Source: JBHIFB01 sp046760905 (GTDB lineage Bacteria > Gemmatimonadota > CAZMKB01). From it: DNA of 51,487 nucleotides. Shown here in pieces: positions 7,155-15,603 of the stretch. Location of the stretch: contig JBHIFB010000003.1 in NCBI GenBank assembly GCA_046760905.1, forward strand, positions 1-51,487. Direction: 5' to 3'. The notes under the pieces are model-generated. The model was not told where the DNA came from. It made no database searches and saw nothing but the letters and a program-made list of their open reading frames with translations. Both the position numbers and the translations under genes were made by a program. Positions within the stretch are counted from its first letter, which is position 1; the number at the start of each line of letters is the position of its first letter.

Positions 7155-7523
7155 ATGACTGAAAGGCGAAGGTATGAAAGGATCAAAATCCAGCTCACAG
7201 GGTCCATTAAAGATAGGGAGATCGAACGGGGTCTTACGAGACCTTCCGTGGCGATACTCGATCTCAGCCTTGGAGGAGCCTACTGTGAGATTGGACGCTA
7301 CCTGCCCCCCCTTACGAAAGTTATGCTCAGCCTCAACTTTCCCGGTGATGCCGAGGAAGAGGCTGCGGTGTGCCGGGGAGTCGTAGTCAGAGTTGAACCA
7401 GAAGAGGAGGAAGCGGAGAGGGAGAACTATAAAGTCGGTATCCTTTTCACGGAGATATCCAGGGAAGACAGGGATAAGCTCAAACATTTTCTCGGGCGCC
7501 AGCTGGAAAAGGGTTCCGGATAA
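7155..7523 (+). CDS. PilZ-domain protein, predicted c-di-GMP receptor
   Basis: 122 residues, essentially one PilZ domain. The two binding signatures are present: RRRYER near residue 4 (RxxxR) and DLSLGG near residue 37 ([D/N]xSxxG). PilZ proteins change partner interactions when c-di-GMP binds. A diguanylate cyclase at 29964 and the T4P cluster give a plausible local circuit, but the partner is not visible. AAAGGAG at 7139-7145 is a clear ribosome site. It is a single gene between two minus-strand genes. Confidence 0.88.
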   Translation: MTERRRYERIKIQLTGSIKDREIERGLTRPSVAILDLSLGGAYCEIGRYLPPLTKVMLSLNFPGDAEEEAAVCRGVVVRVEPEEEEAERENYKVGILFTEISREDRDKLKHFLGRQLEKGSG

Positions 7524-7662
7524 CCTGGTCACTCTCCCTTCATCATAAAGTGATTCGCCTCTCAAGTCAACAATCTATTATCAGAATTTTCCTCACACGT
7601 TTTATAATTAATTTAAGAGCCAGAATTTAAAACAGCATGGTTAAGAATCGAGCTACCGAGCC

Positions 7663-8979
7663 CTAATCGTTTTTCAGCAGATTTTCAGGGAGGATCCTCT
7701 CAAGCTGCTCGGTGATCTGGGAGCTCTCCGAATCGGTGAAAGGCTTCTTTCGGAAGCTATCGTTACCGTATCCGATGACGATTATCTCGGGAACCCTGAG
7801 CAGCAGGAAGATTACGATCGCCCATTGCATCAACCTTCGCCACTTCGTCCATTTTTCTGTAATCCAACACGCCAGAGGAATGGAAGCGGCATGTAGTGCT
7901 ATGACGACATGCCAGCCCTGAATCGTTACCGGTGAGAAAGCGCTGGAGATAACTACAGCCAGAAAGCAATTAAACGCATAGGAATGGAGCCGGTTCCAGC
8001 TCTCTTTCAGATCACATTCCGGTCTCTTTCGTCTGAAGAACCACCATGATGCTGCCAGAGACAGTATGATAGTTATAACCGTAAGCGCATAGAGCACAAT
8101 GACCGCGAACTGTAGGATCCTTCTTGCCGGATCATCACCTATCCAGTTGCTATCAAGGAAGATGACATGTCGTAGGCGTCTACCGATATCAAGCGATCCA
8201 AGCCTGAACCAGTACAGAATTCCACGCAGAACAGGATATACTGTTACAAGCCCACGGCCAATGAAGCTCTGTGTGGGAAGAAAATTATGTAAGCTCCCTC
8301 GTGTTATGGCCATGATAGTGGGAATGAGTGGAATCGCTCCAATCACAACGCCGAGAAGAGCACCGGCCGCATTGATCCTGATGGATTTTCTGATGTACAG
8401 AAGCAACGTCAGGATAACGAGTATCAGGAAAGAGCCGTGTAACTGGGATGTAAGCACAAGGATTGCTGTGAGACCTGCGGAAGCGCCCAGATTTGCACGA
8501 TCCATAAGCTTCCATACTGACCAGAAATGGATGGCCGCTGGAAGGAAGAGGAATGATGGCTCCCAGACGAAGCCGGAGTGATATAAGCGCCACGGAGACA
8601 ACCAGTAAACTATGAGGAAAACGAGGGTGAGCCGCACCCCGGTCTGTCTCAGAATAATACTCACAAGAAGGAGAGCGGAAATGACATGGAACAGTCCAAT
8701 TAGAGCGACCGGGGCGCGGTAATCTGGCCATATCCTGAGCGGAAGACCTATCAGAAGTTGAAGAAGGCATCCGGGAATAGGTGCGCCTCCCGGCGCAAAT
8801 TTGGAAATCGGTGCAAGCTCACCGGTTTTTGCATAGCCGAGACCCAGCTTGAGAAGAGTGATCTGGTCACCGTGGATCCAGCTCCTGAACATAAGAAAGA
8901 GTTGAATAGAAACACCCAGGATAAAGACCGCAATAATCGCCAGAATATACATGTATCGGGATCGGTTTGTATTTTTCAT
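7663..8979 (-). CDS. Polytopic membrane protein, GT-C glycosyltransferase-like
   Basis: 438 residues with about ten hydrophobic segments from the N-terminus onward. The first external loop after TM1 carries an acidic motif (SWIHGDQITLL), in the position where GT-C enzymes (ArnT/PMT/GT39-like) place a catalytic Asp. This is followed by the long multi-TM body and a short soluble tail (about 405-438). That suggests transfer of a sugar from a polyprenyl carrier, but sequence similarity to a named family is not something I can confirm. Possible alternatives are an O-antigen-type membrane protein or a protein of unknown function. Transcribed alone, divergent from the TPR gene at 9297. Confidence 0.55.
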   Translation of the reverse strand: MKNTNRSRYMYILAIIAVFILGVSIQLFLMFRSWIHGDQITLLKLGLGYAKTGELAPISKFAPGGAPIPGCLLQLLIGLPLRIWPDYRAPVALIGLFHVISALLLVSIILRQTGVRLTLVFLIVYWLSPWRLYHSGFVWEPSFLFLPAAIHFWSVWKLMDRANLGASAGLTAILVLTSQLHGSFLILVILTLLLYIRKSIRINAAGALLGVVIGAIPLIPTIMAITRGSLHNFLPTQSFIGRGLVTVYPVLRGILYWFRLGSLDIGRRLRHVIFLDSNWIGDDPARRILQFAVIVLYALTVITIILSLAASWWFFRRKRPECDLKESWNRLHSYAFNCFLAVVISSAFSPVTIQGWHVVIALHAASIPLACWITEKWTKWRRLMQWAIVIFLLLRVPEIIVIGYGNDSFRKKPFTDSESSQITEQLERILPENLLKND

Positions 8980-9129
8980 TTTCTTGCGGTATAGGCTGTT
9001 ATCGCTATCGCAGGCGATCAGTTACATGCATAGTGGTTTTTAAAACTTATTTAGTGTCACAGAGATCGATATCTACCTATATTATGGGAAGTATTAGATC
9101 ATGGCAATAGGAATCTCCATATGAATTTC

Positions 9130-9255
9130 CCGGTCATTCCCGAACCTGATAGATTGTGACCGGATGTTGAGAACGTTCGGGACGCTCCGCTTGTCATCCT
9201 AACTCTTGAGCCCATCAGGCATTGCGATAAGGGATCCCTTGACGCTTTCGGGAAT
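9130..9255. other. Interlocked inverted repeats in a 317-bp intergenic region
   Basis: The space between divergent genes (8980-9296) holds CCGGTC (9130-9135) with complement GACCGG (9158-9163), and TCCCGAAC (9138-9145) with GTTCGGGA (9175-9182). The order A-B-A'-B' would give a pseudoknot in RNA. In addition, ATTCCCGA (9136-9143) is complementary to TCGGGAAT (9248-9255), offering an alternative partner. No protein-coding potential or tRNA is seen. Function unknown. Confidence 0.4.
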
Positions 9256-9267
9256 GAGGATTAAATT
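9239..9267 (+). promoter_or_regulatory. Candidate sigma-70 promoter for the TPR-lptE operon
   Basis: TTGACG (9239-9244), a 17-bp spacer and TAAATT (9262-9267) lie 30 bp ahead of the TPR start codon. The -35 hexamer is identical to that of the promoter at 88. The -10 matches consensus at four of six bases. Confidence 0.45.
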
Positions 9268-9296
9268 TCCTTGATTATAAGCGCAGGTGACATACT

Positions 9297-10967
9297 ATGA
9301 ATGGGAATTACGGTTTATCAAGATTTCTCCTCTTTCTCGCATTTTCATATCTCATTACGCCAACCACTGTGGGCGCATACAGTTCGAGGGCTGCGGTCTA
9401 TTTTGCTATGTCGGTCAGGCAGCAAATGAACGGTGAGCATGATGATGCCATAGAAAGCCTGAAGTGGGCCGTCATTCTTGATCCCCAGTCAACTTTTCTC
9501 CTGGAGAAACTCACAGAACAGCTTCACAGAATGGGTGACTATGAGACGATAATCGAAACCATCACCCCGCTCGCTCTGCAGCACGAGAGCCCGAAGATAT
9601 ACAAACTAATCGGATCCTCCTATGAGAGCCTCATGGATTACGATCAGGCGGTGCACTTTTACAAAAAAGCCCATTCCCTGGATCCGGATGATAAAGGCAA
9701 TATGGAGCATCTATGCAACCTGCTCGATTCGCTGGGGAAGCTTGAGGATGCCGAGTCACTAATCGGGGAGGGAGTCGCAAGATTCCCCGACTCGGTTGAC
9801 CTGCTTTATCTCATGGGAAGGCTCCGTTTCAGACAGGAACAGCTCGACAGCGCGTCAGCATATCTCAAGCGAGTTCTCGAAATCTCTCCTCTTCATACCG
9901 AGTCGCACTGGCTGCTGGGAAATATTTCTGAACGCAAGAGAGATTATGAATCTGCGAGGAGCTATTACGAATCGCTCCTGGTGATGAGACCGAATGACCC
10001 TGCTCTTCTGAGCGCCCTTTTAAGGGTGCTTTCAAAATCGCAGGAATTCGATAAAGCGATAGAATACGGGGAGAAGCTACTGGTCGCGAATCCTACAAAC
10101 AGTTCACTCATTGGGATGATGGGAATACTTTACTATGAAGTTGCCCTTTACGAGAAAGCCGTGGATGCGCTTGAGAAGGCGATAGCCTTAGGTAACACAG
10201 GCTATGACGTGCATCTTGTGCTCGGACAGTCTTTATTAGAGATCAACGAACAGGAGGAGGCCCTCAGGCAGTTCGAGATAACCACCAAGCTGGATTCCAC
10301 ACGGACCTCTGGGTGGTTGTATATGGGGCTTACATACCTGAGCATAGACCAGGCGGCGGATGCCCTGGCCGCGCTTGAACGAGCCGCCTCACTGGATACA
10401 TCGTTTGCGTATATCCATTACCTGCAGGGGCTCGCCCACAGCAGATTGGAGGATCACGAGGATGCCCTTGAGAGCTTTCAGCGTGCCCTGGCGCTTCAGC
10501 CGAACGACAGGGACATACTCTTCCAGTGCGCCGCAACATACGACAATCTCGGCAGAAAGGATAAGGCCGAAGAGATATTGCAAGAACTCCTGAAGAACTA
10601 TCCCGACGATGCTCCCATACTTAACTACCTCGGTTATCTTTGGGCCGAGCAGGCAAAGAATCTGATAGAGGCGAGGAGGCTGGTTACCAGAGCCCTGGAG
10701 AAAGACCCCGAAAACGGATATTACATAGATAGCCTTGGCTGGGTATACTATCAACTGGGAAAACTGGACAGTGCTCTCGTTGAGATGAAGCGTTCCTTGG
10801 ATAGAGTTGATGATGACCCCGTCATATTTGAACATCTGGGCGACATATATCGGGATCTCGGTGAGACTGGCAAAGCGAAAGAGGCTTGGGAGAAATCGCT
10901 GAAACTCGATCCAACCAATGATGGGCTCAAAAGAAAGCTCGAGAAAGCGCATGAGCAGAGGGAGTAG
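9297..10967 (+). CDS. Exported tetratricopeptide-repeat protein
   Basis: 556 residues. A signal peptide (roughly 1-27, ending near TVGA) is followed by tandem TPRs across almost all of the rest. Repeats with the W-L-G-Y-A-F-A-P pattern are visible, for example in YLMGRLRFRQEQLDSASAYL, SLGWVYYQLGKLDSALVEM and HLGDIYRDLGETGKAKEA. Such proteins act as periplasmic scaffolds. The downstream LolB-like lipoprotein and LptE suggest envelope assembly, but this is inference from neighbours. AGGTGA lies 7 nt before ATG 9297. The end overlaps the next gene by 17 bp. Confidence 0.85.
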   Translation: MNGNYGLSRFLLFLAFSYLITPTTVGAYSSRAAVYFAMSVRQQMNGEHDDAIESLKWAVILDPQSTFLLEKLTEQLHRMGDYETIIETITPLALQHESPKIYKLIGSSYESLMDYDQAVHFYKKAHSLDPDDKGNMEHLCNLLDSLGKLEDAESLIGEGVARFPDSVDLLYLMGRLRFRQEQLDSASAYLKRVLEISPLHTESHWLLGNISERKRDYESARSYYESLLVMRPNDPALLSALLRVLSKSQEFDKAIEYGEKLLVANPTNSSLIGMMGILYYEVALYEKAVDALEKAIALGNTGYDVHLVLGQSLLEINEQEEALRQFEITTKLDSTRTSGWLYMGLTYLSIDQAADALAALERAASLDTSFAYIHYLQGLAHSRLEDHEDALESFQRALALQPNDRDILFQCAATYDNLGRKDKAEEILQELLKNYPDDAPILNYLGYLWAEQAKNLIEARRLVTRALEKDPENGYYIDSLGWVYYQLGKLDSALVEMKRSLDRVDDDPVIFEHLGDIYRDLGETGKAKEAWEKSLKLDPTNDGLKRKLEKAHEQRE

Positions 10968-11709
10968 ACCGTGGGCACTTTCGATCTTGCTCGCCGCTAT
11001 CGTGGCGAATTGCTCGCCGAGACTTATAAGCACAGACAGAGCGGCCGGAGGATCTCGCGAGGCGATAAGGTTGATCAATGGTTACAGAGAGAGCATCAGA
11101 ACATGTCGAAGAATCTTTTCGATCGATGCAAGGAGGAAATTGGGAGGGATCCGGGGGGAGGGAATTCTACTTTATGTGGGTCCTTCATTGTACAGGCTAG
11201 AGGTATGGGATGAAATGGGTAACCTGATCTTCCATTACGTTGAGAACAGTGATGAACATGAGCTCTTGATCCCCGAGGGAACTGAGGCGGTGTTTGCCCT
11301 GGATGAGAATGGAGATGCTATGATTTCGAGCACGGGGTTCACCCTCAGCGAGCTGAAGAGTATTGGGCTCTCCGCCTTCTCGTTCGCTGAGGAAGAGGAG
11401 GATCTATCTGTTGGCTCGGATGGGGATGTTTTGATGAGCCTGGTCTCTGAAAGCGGGCACTTACAGAAACAGCTTTCATTCGATGGAGAGAGCGGGATAC
11501 CCACCCGTTTCAGGGTGACGGCGGATGGAAAGACGCTGAGGGAGGCGAGCTTCGGCAACATGAAGGATGTTCAGGATATTACCAGGCCGATGCGTATCGA
11601 GATCGTTGATCATGAGAATTCAACCAGAGTTAAGTTACTGGTCCAGCAAGAACTTATTAATGAGTCTATTCCCGACAGCCTCTTCTCTTTGAGCGAGGTG
11701 GGCAGATGA
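10951..11709 (+). CDS. LolB/DUF4292-like outer-membrane lipoprotein
   Basis: 252 residues. A signal peptide ends in lipobox VANC near residue 21. The body is rich in beta-strands and reads like the LolB/DUF4292 fold: IFSIDARRKLGGIRGEGILLYVGPSLYRLEV, split over the first sheet, then GNLIFHYVEN and a half-barrel toward the C-terminus. LolB inserts lipoproteins into the outer membrane; the DUF4292 relatives in FCB bacteria are often beside TPR proteins, as here. The exact family is uncertain. ATG 10951 places the signal correctly; an upstream in-frame ATG at 10918 would add 11 polar residues. It overlaps both neighbours (17 bp and ATGA). Confidence 0.6.
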   Translation: MSRGSRPWALSILLAAIVANCSPRLISTDRAAGGSREAIRLINGYRESIRTCRRIFSIDARRKLGGIRGEGILLYVGPSLYRLEVWDEMGNLIFHYVENSDEHELLIPEGTEAVFALDENGDAMISSTGFTLSELKSIGLSAFSFAEEEEDLSVGSDGDVLMSLVSESGHLQKQLSFDGESGIPTRFRVTADGKTLREASFGNMKDVQDITRPMRIEIVDHENSTRVKLLVQQELINESIPDSLFSLSEVGR

Positions 11710-12212
11710 AAATCGGAAATGATCGCTCAGTCGCAGGTTGTGCTTATTTAATGCTTATTTTGTTCCTCTCATCATGTGGTGTTTATTCGACGTCGACCCA
11801 GATCGCACCGCATCTGAAAACAGTATATGTGCCTACATTCAAGAACAAAACGTCTGAATTTTACATCCCTCAACTTATCACGGATGGAATAATAGAGAGG
11901 CTCCTAAACGAGAGCAACCTCAGAGTCTCTTCGACTGAGGATGCGGATTCCATTCTAAGAGGGACCATCCTGGATTATAGAGTGGAGGCTCTTGCATATA
12001 CCGGGGAAGGCGAAGTTAAATCAAGGCGTGTGAGGCTTCTGATGGAGGCCGAGTTTGTCGATCAGATCAAGAACAAAGTTATATGGAAGGCGGATAATAT
12101 GGAGAGGTGGGGAACCTATGATTCGGATACAGAGACTGAGAGGGATGGCGCAGAACGCGCAATAGAAAAACTTGCTCAGGATATAGTGACACAATCACTG
12201 CAGGGTTGGTAA
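11706..12212 (+). CDS. lptE: LptE-family LPS-assembly lipoprotein
   Basis: 168 residues. The signal peptide has lipobox LSSCG (Cys about 24), then the LptE pattern: GVYSTSTQIAPHLKTVYVPTFKN, then LITDGIIERLLNESNLRV, then ADSILRGTILDYR, with a final amphipathic helix. LptE sits inside the LptD barrel and helps deliver lipopolysaccharide to the outer surface. The ATG overlaps the previous stop (ATGA at 11706-11709), so the two lipoproteins are probably made together. lptD is not in this window. Confidence 0.85.
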   Translation: MKIGNDRSVAGCAYLMLILFLSSCGVYSTSTQIAPHLKTVYVPTFKNKTSEFYIPQLITDGIIERLLNESNLRVSSTEDADSILRGTILDYRVEALAYTGEGEVKSRRVRLLMEAEFVDQIKNKVIWKADNMERWGTYDSDTETERDGAERAIEKLAQDIVTQSLQGW

Positions 12213-12214
12213 AG

Positions 12215-12718
12215 ATGTTGAACCGGATGGTATTAGTTCTTAATCAGAGTTATGAACCTTTGAGCGTTACCCATGCAAAGAGGGCGATTATTCTTGTGCT
12301 TCTGGGGAAAGCAGAAATAGTGGAGAGACACAATGAGGAGGTACGTTCAGTCAGTATCTCCGTTCCGCTGCCGAGTATAGTCCGTCTGTCGCTCTACGTA
12401 AAAGCCTTCAAGAGGGACATAGCCCTTAACAGGAAGAACATACTGAAAAGGGATAACTTCACCTGCCAGTACTGCGGGAAGAGGCACGAAGTGCTCACGA
12501 CCGATCACGTCATACCTAAGTCCCAGGGTGGGTCGGAGAGCTGGAGCAACCTCGTCACTGCATGTATCAAATGCAACAACTTGAAAGGGGACAGGACCAC
12601 CGAACAGGCAGGTCTTTCGCTGTTGCAGAAGCCGAGGAAACCTCACCGGTATTCTTATGTCCGTTTCTTCTCTTCCATCCCGGATGACCGATGGAAGCCG
12701 TATCTTTTTCTGGATTAA
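12215..12718 (+). CDS. HNH-fold protein
   Basis: 167 residues. The start MLNRMVLVLNQSYEPLSV and the following AKRAIILVLLGKAEIVE are characteristic of a widespread bacterial single-domain HNH family. The HNH core is in the second half: CQYCGKRH (zinc Cys pair), TTDHVIPKSQGG (the H-H of the motif), and CIKCNN (second Cys pair). A metal-dependent nuclease fold is clear, but the biological role of this housekeeping-type family is not established. ATG 12215 is chosen; ATG 12227 is possible. It begins 2 bp after lptE stops. Confidence 0.85.
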   Translation: MLNRMVLVLNQSYEPLSVTHAKRAIILVLLGKAEIVERHNEEVRSVSISVPLPSIVRLSLYVKAFKRDIALNRKNILKRDNFTCQYCGKRHEVLTTDHVIPKSQGGSESWSNLVTACIKCNNLKGDRTTEQAGLSLLQKPRKPHRYSYVRFFSSIPDDRWKPYLFLD

Positions 12719-12736
12719 ATCGTCGATTTATGTCCT

Positions 12737-13666
12737 ATGATTAGAGGATCGATAGTAGCTCTCATAACACCCTTCAACAGCATGGGATCCCTTGACATCC
12801 AGCTTCTGAGAGATCTTATCAACTTCCACATGAAGAGCGGAACGGATGGTATCCTGGTTTCCGGCACTACCGGTGAGAGTCCCACTCTGACTCCACAGGA
12901 GCGGAGGGCCCTCCTTGAGGTAGCAGTCGAAGAGTGCGGCGGCGAGACAACTGTAATAGCCGGCTGTGGAACGAATTCGACTGTGAAAGCCATCGAACTC
13001 ACAAGGGAAGCCCTCGAGATCGGAGCAACGGCCGGACTCTCAGTCTGCCCTTACTACAACAAACCCACTCAGGAAGGATTATATAAGCACTTCATGGAAA
13101 TCGGGGATGTGGGGCTTCCGATAGTGCTTTATAATGTTCCCGGGAGAACCTGTGTAAACATGTCGCCTGAAACGGTCAGGCGTCTATCTCTCCATGATAA
13201 CATAGTTGCCATAAAGGAAGCGAGCGGGGATATCGGTCAGATCAAAGAGATACTGAACACATCGCGGCGGGGATTCTCAGTTCTATCCGGCGATGACAGC
13301 CTCACTTTCGATGTTCTAAAGCATGGTGGTAGCGGTGTCATATCGGTAACGGCAAATCTGCTTCCAGGCAAGGTGAAGGAAGTAATCGGGAAAGCTATCG
13401 ATGGCGATTGGGAAGCGGCAGGTAAGCTGCACGATCATCTTCTTCCACTGCATAGAGGCATGTTCATCGAAACAAATCCAATACCTGTGAAGGAAGCCTT
13501 GAACTTGATAGGGTGGAGTGTGGGGGTGCCAAGACTCCCGCTCACAAAGATTTCGAAAGATGGGCTCACCAGTTTGAAGAGAATCCTCTCGGAGTATGAG
13601 GCTGATATTGACAAGGAACACTCACCGTTTCTTCGCCAGAGTGCGGTGAAGGGGAGAGATGTATGA
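12737..13666 (+). CDS. dapA: 4-hydroxy-tetrahydrodipicolinate synthase
   Basis: Condenses pyruvate with aspartate semialdehyde, the first committed step to diaminopimelate and lysine. It is a TIM-barrel lyase of 309 residues. Schiff-base Lys160 is in AIKEASGD, the Tyr of the catalytic triad is Y132 in LYNVPGRT, the substrate-binding Arg is R137, and the GTTGES loop is at 43-48. It is slightly longer than E. coli DapA at the C-terminus. There is no clear Shine-Dalgarno before ATG 12737. It heads a five-gene aspartate-family operon and overlaps dapB by ATGA. Confidence 0.97.
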   Translation: MIRGSIVALITPFNSMGSLDIQLLRDLINFHMKSGTDGILVSGTTGESPTLTPQERRALLEVAVEECGGETTVIAGCGTNSTVKAIELTREALEIGATAGLSVCPYYNKPTQEGLYKHFMEIGDVGLPIVLYNVPGRTCVNMSPETVRRLSLHDNIVAIKEASGDIGQIKEILNTSRRGFSVLSGDDSLTFDVLKHGGSGVISVTANLLPGKVKEVIGKAIDGDWEAAGKLHDHLLPLHRGMFIETNPIPVKEALNLIGWSVGVPRLPLTKISKDGLTSLKRILSEYEADIDKEHSPFLRQSAVKGRDV

Positions 13667-14427
13667 AGCTCGTTGTGAACGGGGCAATGGGGAGGATGGG
13701 AAAGGCTGTGATTTTGGAAGCCCAAAGTAGTGGAGGCTTCGAGCTGGTTGGCGCCATAGAGTCGCCCCGGTCGGAACTAAAGGGCACGTTCCTTGATGAA
13801 ATCCTCGGTTCGGCCTACCCCCACCTGAAAGTGACAGGCGGATGGCACGAATCATTCCGGCGGGCCGATGTAGTAATCGATTTCTCGCTTCCGGAGGGAA
13901 CGATGCAGATCCTTCCTCATTTGAATCGATTCGGGATTCCTCTTGTAAGTGGCACAACCGGGCTGTCAGATGAAGAATGGCGAAGGCTAACAGAAGCGTC
14001 AAAAGAAATAGCAATATTTCATTCCCCCAACATGAGTGTGGGCATGTATGTAATGTCGCAAGCAACGAGGATTGTCGCGGAAAGGCTCCCTGAGTCATGG
14101 GATTTTGAGTTGATCGAAGTTCACCACAAGATGAAGAAGGATTACCCGAGCGGTACCGCGCTCCAGATGTCGAGTACAGTTTCAAAGATCCGGCACAAAA
14201 AAGTCGAAGACAGCCCTGAGGGAACCAGAATACATTCACTCAGGATAGGCGATGTGCCCGGAAGGCACCTTGCGATGTTTGCAGGTAGGGGGGAAGTTGT
14301 GGAGCTCTGTCACAACGTGCATTCAAGAGCTGCATTCGCTAACGGATCGCTGGTGGCTGCACGCTTCATAAAGGATAAGGAACCTGGCTTCTACAGCATG
14401 GATGATATATTCGCCGGACTGGAGTAG
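13663..14427 (+). CDS. dapB: 4-hydroxy-tetrahydrodipicolinate reductase
   Basis: Reduces the DapA product to tetrahydrodipicolinate with NAD(P)H. 254 residues. The N-terminal Rossmann motif is VNGAMGRMG (5-13), with SGTTG at 96-100. The catalytic signature ELIEVHHKMKKDYPSGTA (149-166) contains the His pair and Lys expected of DapB. It starts inside the dapA stop (ATGA), so coupling is likely. Complete and ordinary. Confidence 0.97.
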   Translation: MKLVVNGAMGRMGKAVILEAQSSGGFELVGAIESPRSELKGTFLDEILGSAYPHLKVTGGWHESFRRADVVIDFSLPEGTMQILPHLNRFGIPLVSGTTGLSDEEWRRLTEASKEIAIFHSPNMSVGMYVMSQATRIVAERLPESWDFELIEVHHKMKKDYPSGTALQMSSTVSKIRHKKVEDSPEGTRIHSLRIGDVPGRHLAMFAGRGEVVELCHNVHSRAAFANGSLVAARFIKDKEPGFYSMDDIFAGLE

Positions 14428-14442
14428 GGGGAAGGCATTCGG

Positions 14443-15603
14443 ATGGATATAAAGTATTCAAAAAGACTTTCTATGATACCTGCTTATATTTTCCAGCGCC
14501 TTTCGGAGATGAAAGAAGCCCAGCTCCAGCTCGGGAAGGATATTATCGATCTCGGTATCGGTGATCCTGATCTTCCCACCCCCCGCAGGATAATAGAGAG
14601 GCTTAAAGCGGAGTCTGAAAAACCGGAGAATCATCACTATCCACCTTATGCCGGAATCAGGCCTTTCAAGGATGCTATTGCCAGATGGTACAAGGGGAGA
14701 TTCGGAATCGATATAGATGCCGATAAGGAGGTGATAGTCCTGATAGGTTCGAAGGAAGGCATCGCTCACATATTTCTGTCGTTCATCGATCCGGGTGATG
14801 TGGCGCTTTGCCCGAATCCTTCGTATCCCGTCTACTCACCAGCTACCGTCTTTGCCGGCGGCACCCCCTTCTATGTTCCACTTCGGGAAGAGAATAATTT
14901 CCTGCCTGACATCTCCTCAATACCCAAGGAGATTGCTCGGAGAGCCAGATTGTTTATAATAAATTACCCGAACAACCCGACGGCCGCTGTCATAGATAAG
15001 GAGAGCCTCGAGCTGATCGTTTCCTTCTGCAGATCGAACGAGATCATCCTCTGCCAGGATGCGGCATACTCCATGCTCACGTTTGATGGCTACGAGTATC
15101 CAGCCCTCTTCTCGATAGACGGTGCCAGGGAAGTCGGAGTGGAATTTCATTCTCTCTCCAAGACCTTCAACATGACAGGTTGGAGGGTGGGCTTCGCAGT
15201 TGGGAGAGAGGAGATCCTGAGAGGCCTGCTGAGGATAAAATCGAACATGGATTCGGGTGTTTTCCCCGCCATACAGCAAGCCGGTGTCGAAGCTCTCGAA
15301 AATTGTCAGACCGATGTGGCAAAGAACGTCAGGGTATTCGCAAGACGGAGGGACAGGGTGGTGAACGAATTGAAGAAACTGGGTTGGAACGTGAGGAAAC
15401 CTTACGGTACTTTCTATCTCTGGCTCAGGACTCCTGGAAGGGTGTCATCCATGGAATTCACCAAAGAGGTTCTTGAAAGATGTGGCATCCTGCTGACACC
15501 GGGCATTGGTTTTGGAGAAGAGGGGGAAGGATATATCCGAATAGCACTCACACTAGAAGAGGAGAGGCTCGAGGAGGCGCTCCACAGGCTCATCAGGTTA
15601 TGA
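14443..15603 (+). CDS. dapL: LL-diaminopimelate aminotransferase
   Basis: A fold-type I PLP aminotransferase of 386 residues. The PLP lysine is K240 in SLSKTFNMTGWRVG; NYPNNPT (174-180) and the GIGDPDLPTP loop near residue 38 are aminotransferase class I landmarks. The start (PAYIFQRLSEMK) matches the DapL family well. Placed after dapA and dapB, it most likely converts tetrahydrodipicolinate directly to LL-diaminopimelate, by-passing DapD/C/E. A general aspartate aminotransferase cannot be fully excluded. It shares an ATGA overlap with lysC. Confidence 0.85.
   Translation: MDIKYSKRLSMIPAYIFQRLSEMKEAQLQLGKDIIDLGIGDPDLPTPRRIIERLKAESEKPENHHYPPYAGIRPFKDAIARWYKGRFGIDIDADKEVIVLIGSKEGIAHIFLSFIDPGDVALCPNPSYPVYSPATVFAGGTPFYVPLREENNFLPDISSIPKEIARRARLFIINYPNNPTAAVIDKESLELIVSFCRSNEIILCQDAAYSMLTFDGYEYPALFSIDGAREVGVEFHSLSKTFNMTGWRVGFAVGREEILRGLLRIKSNMDSGVFPAIQQAGVEALENCQTDVAKNVRVFARRRDRVVNELKKLGWNVRKPYGTFYLWLRTPGRVSSMEFTKEVLERCGILLTPGIGFGEEGEGYIRIALTLEEERLEEALHRLIRL

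Noticed and set aside
9230..9246. Sigma-54 promoter upstream of the TPR gene
   Set aside because: GG-N10-GC spacing occurs by chance here, but the CA and TT positions around it do not match, and a sigma-70 type site overlaps it.
10971..11213. 80-codon ORF with GTG start and GGAG
   Set aside because: Lies in another frame inside the LolB-like lipoprotein gene, whose own frame has a signal peptide and lipobox.
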